A DNA stretch of 17,302 bases from Deltaproteobacteria bacterium (lineage in GTDB: Bacteria; Desulfobacterota; DSM-4660; Desulfatiglandales; HGW-15): the NCBI GenBank assembly GCA_016932235.1, contig JAFGDF010000320.1:1-17302 (forward strand), read 5' to 3'. Both the position numbers and the translations under genes were made by a program. Numbering within the stretch: the first letter of the stretch is position 1; each line of letters starts with the position of its first letter. Positions 1 through 6,678 of the stretch are shown in pieces. The notes below the pieces were generated by a model. It made no database searches. It was not told the DNA's origin and saw only the letters and a list, made by a program, of their open reading frames with translations.

Positions 1-173
1 CGACGACTGAGACGTATAAGTAATACGCCGCAAGGAGGAGCGATCACAGGCAACGCAGCAGATGGCGCCTTGATGGTGGATCAGGGAGTAAGCGAAAAAA
101 TCAGGAATAATTCAAGGGGCAGAATTTTACGCATCTTAACCTTCTTCCCTGCTCACTTATTCCCCTTTTTTAC
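1..173. other. Left-edge stretch without a supported gene
   Basis: I can support no gene here. The first forward frame stays open from base 1 to a TGA at 175-177, about 58 codons, but it has no start with a ribosome binding site. Its last residues look like translated pyrimidine-rich spacer, so it may be chance or the tail of a gene off the left edge. Another forward frame closes at 19-21 and could equally be a gene end. A small GC-rich segment around bases 28-83 contains GGCGCC and a short TGAT/ATCA hairpin and could belong to a dispersed intergenic repeat, but I cannot show that from one copy. Confidence 0.3.
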
Positions 174-202
174 TTGACAACTCCCCATCATTTTTATGTA
201 AT
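174..202 (+). promoter_or_regulatory. Sigma70-type promoter of the envelope operon
   Basis: A perfect -35 box TTGACA (174-179) is followed after exactly 17 bases by TGTAAT (197-202), five of six matches to the -10 consensus. Transcription would start near 209, leaving a leader of about 170 bases before the ATG at 380. No competing gene lies between. It is the best-matching promoter in the window by eye. Confidence 0.65.
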
Positions 203-379
203 TTCAAAAAGGGAACGAAAGAATATTCCATTTTTTCAAGGTTCGAAGATGGATCATTGACGCCCGGTTTTTCGGCGAACTCGTTCATGGCAAGTTTGAC
301 GTATAATGCCTCACGCAATTATTCGGATTTATTCTGTTTTTTGATATTAGCAATCCCATTTATCAATCAAGGAGGAACT
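203..379 (+). promoter_or_regulatory. Long 5' leader of the envelope operon
   Basis: About 170 bases separate the predicted transcription start from the first ATG. The stretch holds a possible stem formed by GTTCG (241-245) and CGAAC (276-280), with a smaller hairpin CGCC/GGCG (261-264 with 274-277) inside it. It also contains a perfect TATAAT (302-307) that lacks a recognisable -35 box at normal distance. The leader is open in the frame of the downstream gene from a TTG at 257, but that extension has no ribosome binding site. I recognise no known riboswitch class. Confidence 0.35.
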
Positions 380-1837
380 ATGAGACCGGCAAAGATGTCA
401 CAATTTAGCATACTTCTCGGCTCTGTTATTTTTCTTTTAATTTTTTCATCCCCCACTTTCGGACAATCCGGCCCCGTTTCCGATGAATCGCTTAAAAGCC
501 CACTGGCAGAGGAGTTTAATAATAATACCCTTAAAAAACTCCAGAATATGTCCCCACAAGAGGTGGAAAAGCTTGACAAGATGCTGGCCGAGGCACTGAC
601 ACTCTTCTATGACAGGGAATATGCGAGAGCCCTTCCAGTCTTCAGGGAAATTTCCGAAAAAATCGAGAACATGGATGTCATGTTCTGGTACGCTTCCTGC
701 GCGGCCAAGGCGGGAGAGAGTGATCTTGCCATTAAAAAATACAATCAGATGCTGGAAATAGCTCCCGACCTTCATAGAGTAAGGCTTGAGCTTGCAACGG
801 TATATTTCGGTCTTGGAAGATATGAGGACGCGAGAAGTGAGCTGAATACGGTTCTGGATGCCAAACCGCCTGATGCCGTCAAAGAGAATATCAATAAACT
901 CCTTTCGGCTATTGATACCAAAACAAAGAAGCTGTTTACCAACTTCAGGTTCTCTGTGGGGATTCAGAGAGACTCCAACGTGAATTCAGCGCCGGATGAA
1001 CTGACATTATATCTCCCGCCGGGCGGAGGAATAGGCGGAGGCGGTGGAACCCTCACCCTTAATGATCCGAGACAGAGACGACTAATAGACTGGGTAGTGG
1101 TTGACAGTCTTTCCGGGAATATTCTTTATGATCTGGGCCAAAGCAAAGGATGGATGTGGAACAGCACCGGGCTGTTATATCAATCCCATGCGCAGAAATA
1201 TCATGAATTCGGCTCATCCTTTTCACGTGTTACCACCGGACCATGGTTTGTGAAATCAAACAGCATCTTCAAGGTTCCGATAGGATACGCGAAAAATCGC
1301 CATGAATATGACAGTCTTTATGACACATTCGATATAAGTCCTTCCTATGAGTATTTTTTCAGGAGGAATATCAGTCTGAAAGGAAAAGTAACCTATTCAA
1401 AAGACAGCTATATACCAAATTACAGATGGGAGGAGGATAACATAAACCGCATAATCGAAATAAATCCTAATATATATTTCAATAACAGGCGGGATATCCT
1501 CTCTTTCTTCATCACCGACGAAAACCTGAATGCCGATGCCCCCAGATATTCCTATGATGAGCTAAGCTTCGCCGTATCCTATTTCAAACCGCTGAAATGG
1601 GATATGGAGGTCTATGGAAGGTTTAAATACTCTGAAAGAGAATATGAGGACAAGGTATTTTTATGGCCATATAACAGGGAAGACAAGAAGTATAATTTTT
1701 ATGCTGTCCTCAGTAAAAATTTCGGTGAGAGATATTTCGCTTCAATAAACTACAACTTTCTTAAGACCGATTCCAACACAGATCTTTACAGTTTTAAAAA
1801 ACATCTTTTTGGATTCAACCTTGGCGTCAAGTTCTGA
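380..1837 (+). CDS. TPR-containing outer-membrane beta-barrel protein, Slam/DUF560-like
   Basis: Predicted outer-membrane protein of 485 residues. The ATG at 380 is chosen over upstream in-frame starts because GGAGGA lies just before it and it opens a clean signal peptide (Arg/Lys start, hydrophobic residues about 9-22, likely cleavage after SSPTFG near residue 28). Residues about 68-168 form roughly three TPR helical pairs. From about residue 188 the protein changes to alternating aromatic beta strands, beginning with GIQRDSNVNSAP, the kind of sequence that opens the barrel of Slam/DUF560 proteins. It ends in GVKF, and a C-terminal Phe is the usual BAM-recognition residue. A glycine-rich loop sits at 215-223. 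In characterised Slams, periplasmic TPRs and a barrel deliver substrates to the cell surface. It is first in an operon with an OmpA-like and a FecR-domain gene. The Slam role is inferred; another TPR-porin is possible. Confidence 0.75.
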   Translation: MRPAKMSQFSILLGSVIFLLIFSSPTFGQSGPVSDESLKSPLAEEFNNNTLKKLQNMSPQEVEKLDKMLAEALTLFYDREYARALPVFREISEKIENMDVMFWYASCAAKAGESDLAIKKYNQMLEIAPDLHRVRLELATVYFGLGRYEDARSELNTVLDAKPPDAVKENINKLLSAIDTKTKKLFTNFRFSVGIQRDSNVNSAPDELTLYLPPGGGIGGGGGTLTLNDPRQRRLIDWVVVDSLSGNILYDLGQSKGWMWNSTGLLYQSHAQKYHEFGSSFSRVTTGPWFVKSNSIFKVPIGYAKNRHEYDSLYDTFDISPSYEYFFRRNISLKGKVTYSKDSYIPNYRWEEDNINRIIEINPNIYFNNRRDILSFFITDENLNADAPRYSYDELSFAVSYFKPLKWDMEVYGRFKYSEREYEDKVFLWPYNREDKKYNFYAVLSKNFGERYFASINYNFLKTDSNTDLYSFKKHLFGFNLGVKF

Positions 1838-1926
1838 TAAAACCATCGAAGGCGGAGTGGATAGGCCATTAATTAAGGGATTCAACGGACGGATCCGGAC
1901 TTTTTAAACAGCAGGAGAGATATTTT

Positions 1927-2460
1927 ATGAATAAAGGGAATATTTATATTTTCACCGCTCTCCTTCTGTTTCTTTATCTCTGTGTCCCGGCTGTCGATTC
2001 CATAGGTCAGGACGATGTCTCACCTCTTGAATTTTTAAAAGAACAGGAATTAAGAAATAAGGATAATAAGGGCGAGATATACCTGGGCAAAGTTATGACG
2101 ATTCTCTATCCGGCATATTCCATCAACGCCGGTAAAGAATACTACCCCCTTTTGCTTGAGCTCACTGATGTTATCAAAAGCCCTTTGAGGAAAAACTACC
2201 GGATAGTCATCAAGGGATACACCGACAACACGGGAAAGGCACGGGAAAATTTGGAAATTTCCGTAAAACGGGCGGAAACCCTTAAACAACTCTTTATTGA
2301 AAAATATTACATTGAGGCGGACAGGATCACTACCGAAGGTCATGGTGAGGCGGATCCCGTGGCATCAAATAAAACAGCCGAGGAAAGGAACCTGAACAGG
2401 AGAGTGGAAATTCATATCCACGGTGATGTCTCCGAGGCTGTCAAGTTTATTGAAAGATAG
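1927..2460 (+). CDS. OmpA-family peptidoglycan-binding protein
   Basis: Small exported protein of 177 residues. AGGAGAG lies just upstream of the ATG. The N-terminus is a long hydrophobic signal (residues about 6-25) with probable cleavage near SIG-QDD. A Cys lies inside the hydrophobic stretch, but LYLC is a poor lipobox, so lipidation is doubtful. Residues about 60-170 are a single OmpA C-terminal domain with the signature order GYTDNTG, N..ISVKRAETL, RI..EGHGEADPVASN and NLNRRVEIHI. These supply the Asp and Arg positions that bind meso-diaminopimelate in the family. There is no barrel part, so it should be periplasmic and attach to the cell wall. It lies 89 bases after the barrel gene and 10 bases before the FecR gene, so it is probably co-transcribed and may anchor or organise that assembly. 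Confidence 0.85.
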   Translation: MNKGNIYIFTALLLFLYLCVPAVDSIGQDDVSPLEFLKEQELRNKDNKGEIYLGKVMTILYPAYSINAGKEYYPLLLELTDVIKSPLRKNYRIVIKGYTDNTGKARENLEISVKRAETLKQLFIEKYYIEADRITTEGHGEADPVASNKTAEERNLNRRVEIHIHGDVSEAVKFIER

Positions 2461-2470
2461 GAGGAACAAA

Positions 2471-5266
2471 ATGAAAAAAATCTGTTTGCTTTTCATTTCT
2501 TTATTTTTCGTATTGCTCCTGAATTCAGCTTTTCAGGCAAGCACTCTCTATGCGCAACCTGCCAGAGGAGCGGCAGTCCCTGTTGAATCACTGCCTGAAG
2601 AATTACAGGGTGTCAGTATCAAGGATTATTTCATTCCTTCTTCGTTTAAGGAGGTCGGGATAATTCACTCCCTTAATAACAGCGTGGTTGTCATACACAG
2701 GGCGACAAATGAGGCGTACTTCGGCAGGCAGGGTGATGTGATCTATGAAAACGACTTAATAAATTCCCTGACCGACTCAAGATGCAGAATAAAATTCTAT
2801 GATGAAGACGTGATTAGTCTCGCCGCAGACACATCCTTCAGCGTGGATGAGTATTCAGACAACAGGGAAACCGGCCAAAAGAGATCTCTTTTCAGCATAA
2901 CAAAAGGAAAGGCCATGTTCTATGCCATGCGGCTGTTTAAATACAAGGAATCCAGATTCGACGTAAAGACCCCTACTGCTGTTGCGGGTGTGAGGGGAAC
3001 CAAATTCGGAATCCATGTATATGAGAAGTTCAATATTGCCGCCGGTACGGGAATCAGGGTAGCGGACGCGGGTAACGGTATTGATCCATCATATCTTGCC
3101 CAGGCTTCAGGTTCAGGGTCCGAAATAGTAACGGTTGTCACTACCGGAGACGGGCTCGTGGTCGCCAATGGGATTTCAGTTAATCCCGGCGAGGTCTATA
3201 CCACTGAAACCAACGAGGTGGTTTTTGACCCCACGGTAATCACTGAGATTGAAACCGAAACCGAAGTGCAGGTTGAAACCGGAGACATAACCGTGGAAGG
3301 AGAGGGCGAAACAACAGAAGGAGGCGCGGCAGCGGCAGGGGAAGAGGAGGTAGTTGTCGGAGCGGAAGAATTTACCCCGGAGGCCATGGCTCAAATAACT
3401 GAAATAACTTCCGACACGACTACCCAGGAAACAGGAGCATCCACGGAGGGAACGACTCAGCCGGCCGGATATACCAGTCTGACCGCTCCCCTGGAAGGTT
3501 ACTTTACGGCACTGCTAACGCACTATTCAACGCCTACCACATATGATGTTTACCTGCCATATGACCGGCTGGTAACCAGATCGGAATCAGGGGAAGCTTA
3601 TCTGTACGGTTATAGTGTCAGTCGCCAGTCTGATATGATATCCCTCTTTAATGAAGACGGGCAGACATATGGCTATGCATACCTGGATGGGGTATACTAT
3701 GAAGCACCTGTCTCCGACTTTTCCACAAGCATGGTAATTGCGGGACAGGTGGCCGGTTCCTATCAATGGGGGTACTCGGACTGGTCGTCCGGGAAATTCC
3801 CCGATCCCACCATCGGCCCCTATGCCTTTGACAACAGGATCTGGTTCATCGAGGGTTATCATACCCCCATACAGGAGAACTGGCCTTCAGGGCCTTATCA
3901 ATATGGCTTTAATGCCAGCGGGACCTACTGGTCCCAGACAGGCGGACTGCAGCTCTCAGGATCGGGAAGCAGTAATGTCTATTTCATGAGTTCCGCGGGA
4001 TACGGGACCATATCTGATTTCGAACTTTCAGCGGAAACCGGAGACGGCAATTACGGGGCCAGGATCACACAGCCAGGACCCGTGGGATTTTCTGACGGTC
4101 AATTCAAATTTGATCATTCCAGCGGCGGAGCATGGGAGTTAAAAAAGGGCCCCCTGAGCAACTATGAATATCAACCGGGGGCAACCGGACGCGTGAGCGG
4201 ATCGTTCTTCGGGGATAATGCCGATATAGGTTTTGCCTGGGGAGTCTATTGCCCGGTTTACGCTATAGGCGCGGGCGGAATAGGTCACGGGCCGGGTTCT
4301 GTTAGTTCCGATATCTCAGCGGGTAAGGTCGCCGAACCAATAAGCGGAATCTCGACAGCGATAGTGTGTGATTACGGTTTTGCCCATTTCGCGAGGGACG
4401 CGAGTAATAACATCATTAAAGGTCCCATATATGAAGGCGGACCTAACGTGCTCCCCGAAACAGGGGCATGTACCCATGTGGCCTATGAATCCCAACATTA
4501 TGATGAAGTGCCTGATGAAAACCTTAAAATGGTGGTTCAGGAAATATCCGATACCAGTATGGACATGAATGTCACCTATTTTGACTGGGGATCAGGCACA
4601 AATTACGCGGGTAATGTCACGCCTCCTCATACTTTTAAATGGTACCCTGTAGGTTCATTCAATGATGAATACGGCAAGGAATACATGTCATGGGGCTACT
4701 GGAAAGATACCGCGACGATTGATACCGGCCTTATAGGTTCCGACGGCACAAATAATTTTTATGCCGCCCTGGGCCGGGTTTATGAAGTTGAGGGATACAG
4801 GACCCATCCCGACTATATCAAACATCTCCAGAATAACAACATGTCCGCCACCTATTCGAATTCTGAAGGTGTGGGCGGCGTGTATGTTAGTTCAGATAGC
4901 GTCGGCATACCCCCCACAGATCTTTCAGGTGGAGTCTCCTTTGATGTCAATTTCGGCACAATGGAGGTTGCCAACTTCTATCTTTATGCTTCGGGTCAAA
5001 ATAGTTTCAGTACTGTAAACGTTGTAATGGATAACGGATACGGAACCATCGACAGTACTGGTGAATTTGACCTTATGAACCAAAATTTCTCCTCTATTCT
5101 CTTGAACGGTTCTCCGGCTGACGGAGGAGGCGCGGGGGGAGTCTTTACAGGCCCCAAGGCCAATGGAGCAGCCGGCGGATGGGAAGTAATAAGGGGTCAA
5201 CCGGGGCAGGAAGAATGGGCCACAGGCGGATTCGTCACACAACGAGGAGAGCTGTCCCAACCATAG
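2471..5266 (+). CDS. Large exported FecR-domain protein with two C-terminal beta-rich lobes
   Basis: Exported protein of 931 residues. The ATG at 2471 follows AGGAGGAAC and opens a signal peptide (MKKICLLF..., hydrophobic core, likely cleavage after TLYA at residue 28). There is no lipobox. Residues about 62-185 are a FecR domain, including GDVIYENDLI, SLAADTSFSV and the hallmark TPTAVAGVRGTKFG (167-180). A Glu/Thr/Gly-rich acidic linker covers about 250-345. The remainder is Gly/Tyr/Ser-rich predicted beta structure with two related lobes. Lobe 1 is about 431-593 (WGYSDW, EGYHT, GTYWSQTGG, GSFFGDNADIG). Lobe 2 is about 740-931 (WGYW, EGYRT, ATYSNSEG, GGVFTGPKANGAAGG). The FxGxxA-type element near each lobe's end recalls Slam cargo barrels. 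Unlike the iron-signalling FecR, it has no membrane helix after the domain and no sigma factor nearby. It is last in the operon with the Slam-like and OmpA-like genes. Surface display or secretion is inferred. Confidence 0.75.
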   Translation: MKKICLLFISLFFVLLLNSAFQASTLYAQPARGAAVPVESLPEELQGVSIKDYFIPSSFKEVGIIHSLNNSVVVIHRATNEAYFGRQGDVIYENDLINSLTDSRCRIKFYDEDVISLAADTSFSVDEYSDNRETGQKRSLFSITKGKAMFYAMRLFKYKESRFDVKTPTAVAGVRGTKFGIHVYEKFNIAAGTGIRVADAGNGIDPSYLAQASGSGSEIVTVVTTGDGLVVANGISVNPGEVYTTETNEVVFDPTVITEIETETEVQVETGDITVEGEGETTEGGAAAAGEEEVVVGAEEFTPEAMAQITEITSDTTTQETGASTEGTTQPAGYTSLTAPLEGYFTALLTHYSTPTTYDVYLPYDRLVTRSESGEAYLYGYSVSRQSDMISLFNEDGQTYGYAYLDGVYYEAPVSDFSTSMVIAGQVAGSYQWGYSDWSSGKFPDPTIGPYAFDNRIWFIEGYHTPIQENWPSGPYQYGFNASGTYWSQTGGLQLSGSGSSNVYFMSSAGYGTISDFELSAETGDGNYGARITQPGPVGFSDGQFKFDHSSGGAWELKKGPLSNYEYQPGATGRVSGSFFGDNADIGFAWGVYCPVYAIGAGGIGHGPGSVSSDISAGKVAEPISGISTAIVCDYGFAHFARDASNNIIKGPIYEGGPNVLPETGACTHVAYESQHYDEVPDENLKMVVQEISDTSMDMNVTYFDWGSGTNYAGNVTPPHTFKWYPVGSFNDEYGKEYMSWGYWKDTATIDTGLIGSDGTNNFYAALGRVYEVEGYRTHPDYIKHLQNNNMSATYSNSEGVGGVYVSSDSVGIPPTDLSGGVSFDVNFGTMEVANFYLYASGQNSFSTVNVVMDNGYGTIDSTGEFDLMNQNFSSILLNGSPADGGGAGGVFTGPKANGAAGGWEVIRGQPGQEEWATGGFVTQRGELSQP

Positions 5267-5292
5267 CAACATCAACAAATAATTACCTGAAT

Positions 5293-5325
5293 AAAGAAGC
5301 CCCGTCATTTTGCCGGGGCTTCTTT
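5293..5325. terminator. Bidirectional rho-independent terminator of the envelope operon and rarA
   Basis: A perfect 12-bp stem, AAAGAAGCCCCG (5293-5304) with CGGGGCTTCTTT (5314-5325), encloses a 9-base loop. On the + strand it is followed by a T-rich run (TTTTACTTTTTT), 27 bases after the FecR stop. On the - strand the same hairpin includes the last four sense codons before Ala-Lys-stop of rarA, whose stop lies in the loop, and is followed by TTTATT. It is strong for the + direction and weaker for the - direction. Confidence 0.9.
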
Positions 5326-6633
5326 TACTTTTTTCCTTTCCCTAATATCCTGCATCCTTCTCATGACATCCCTTTCCAGTCCCCTGCCGGAAGGCCTGTA
5401 AAATACCTGACCCCTGATCTTTTCCGGAAGATACTCCTGGTCGATCCATGCGTCCGGATAGTTGTGCGGGTAGAGATAACCGCGGCTGTAACCCAGCCTT
5501 TTCATGAGGGTTGTCGGAGCGTTCCTGATATGAAGCGGGACAGGGAGCGCTCCGGATTCCTCTATCGTCTTTTTAACCGCCTTTTCGGCCAGGTATAAAG
5601 AGTTGCTCTTGGGCGCTGAAGCGAGATATACCGCTGCCTCCAGTAACGCCAGTTCCGCCTCAGGCGGCCCCACACGTTCCCATGCGTCAAAAGCGCAGAG
5701 GGCGATCTTTAATGCCTCCGGATCCGCGAGACCGATATCTTCCGAGGCAAACCTGATCATCCTCCTGCAGATAAAAAGGGGATCTTCTCCGGCCATGAGC
5801 ATCCGGTATAACCAGTACACTGAGGCCTGCTCATCACTTCCTCTTAAACTCTTATGGAACGCTGAAATGAGATTATAATGTTCCTCCCCGTCCTTGTCAT
5901 ATATCAGAGCCTTCCTGTTTATTGCCTTTTCAACCGTTTCGAGATCCAGGATATTGGTCTTCGTCTTATCTTCCAGAAGATAATATGCGGCGATTTCCAG
6001 ATTATTAAGCGCGGTCCTCGCATCACCAGAGGAAATGCCGGCCACATAATCCAGGGCCTCCGGACGTATCTCTATGCCCAGATTTCCTAACCCGTTCTCA
6101 GTATCCTTCAGTGCCCTTATCAGGATTGTCTTCAGATCCTCTTCTTCGAGAGGATTCAGCAGAATGACCCTTGCCCTTGAAAGGAGAGGAGGGATAACTT
6201 CAAATGAGGGGTTCTGGGTTGTCGCCCCCACAAGTATAATGAGCCCGTTTTCCACATATGGAAGGAAAGCGTCCTGCTGAGCCTTGTTAAATCTGTGAAT
6301 CTCATCAACAAACAGGACCGTGGGCCTACCCGAAATTTGCCTGGTCCTCTCCGCTTCGTTTATTATTGCCCTCAGTTCCTTGACTCCTGACGTAACCGCT
6401 GAAAAAGAACGAAAAGGATTATTACCGTATTTAGCGATGATCCTCGCCAGGGTCGTCTTACCTGACCCAGGAGGCCCCCAGAAGATTACGGAAAATATGC
6501 GGCCTGACAGGATAGCTCTTCTCAGTGCCGAGTCCCTGCCTAATATCTGGCCCTGTCCCAGAATATCTTCAAGGTTATCAGGCCGCATCCTTTCTGCCAG
6601 CGGCACTTGAATGGAACCATTCCCCTTTTTCAC
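5305..6633 (-). CDS. rarA: Replication-associated recombination protein A (RarA/MgsA), AAA+ ATPase
   Basis: ATPase of the RarA/MgsA/WRNIP1 family, which acts on stalled replication forks and single-stranded DNA gaps. The 442-residue length is typical. The protein opens with PLAERMRP..LEDILGQ, then Walker A GPPGSGKTT (53-61), Walker B LFVDEIH (107-113), sensor 1 GATTQNPSFE (136-145) and the arginine-finger segment LLSRARV (150-156). The C-terminal half contains the family helical and tetramerisation region (SLRGSDEQASVYWLYRML, RMIRFASEDIGLADP, MKRLGYSRGYLYPHNYP). The start is GTG, preceded by GAGG at suitable distance. It lies 45 bases downstream of the PAS/kinase-like gene on the same strand, so co-transcription is likely. 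Its 3' end is built into the shared terminator. The call is secure. Confidence 0.95.
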   Translation of the reverse strand: MKKGNGSIQVPLAERMRPDNLEDILGQGQILGRDSALRRAILSGRIFSVIFWGPPGSGKTTLARIIAKYGNNPFRSFSAVTSGVKELRAIINEAERTRQISGRPTVLFVDEIHRFNKAQQDAFLPYVENGLIILVGATTQNPSFEVIPPLLSRARVILLNPLEEEDLKTILIRALKDTENGLGNLGIEIRPEALDYVAGISSGDARTALNNLEIAAYYLLEDKTKTNILDLETVEKAINRKALIYDKDGEEHYNLISAFHKSLRGSDEQASVYWLYRMLMAGEDPLFICRRMIRFASEDIGLADPEALKIALCAFDAWERVGPPEAELALLEAAVYLASAPKSNSLYLAEKAVKKTIEESGALPVPLHIRNAPTTLMKRLGYSRGYLYPHNYPDAWIDQEYLPEKIRGQVFYRPSGRGLERDVMRRMQDIRERKKVKEAPAK

Positions 6634-6678
6634 GGTTATTTACCTCTGAAAAATCAGGATATAAAGTGTCCGGCAGCC

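Noticed and set aside
1..120. Riboswitch or cyclic-di-GMP aptamer in the left-edge GC-rich stretch
   Set aside because: The bases do not fit a conserved aptamer core I can recall, and a promoter lies downstream of it, so it would not be in the operon's leader.
302..307. Perfect TATAAT as a second promoter for the envelope operon
   Set aside because: No acceptable -35 box at 16-18 bases upstream and no extended -10 TG.
257..379. In-frame N-terminal extension of the barrel protein from a TTG at 257
   Set aside because: It has no ribosome binding site and would bury the signal peptide that starts at 380. The ATG at 380 has GGAGGA immediately upstream.
1838..1926. Possible terminator between the barrel and OmpA-like genes (GGATCC-containing stretch before TTTTT)
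   Set aside because: The possible stem is only a few base pairs and self-overlapping, so it does not break the operon.
2423..2470. Earlier in-frame ATG for the FecR protein overlapping the OmpA-like gene
   Set aside because: The ATG at 2471 has a strong AGGAGGAAC site and begins a proper signal peptide, which the longer form would spoil.
5179..5598. Open frame crossing the terminator and the 3' end of rarA
   Set aside because: It overlaps the strong hairpin and two confidently assigned genes, and its translation resembles no family.
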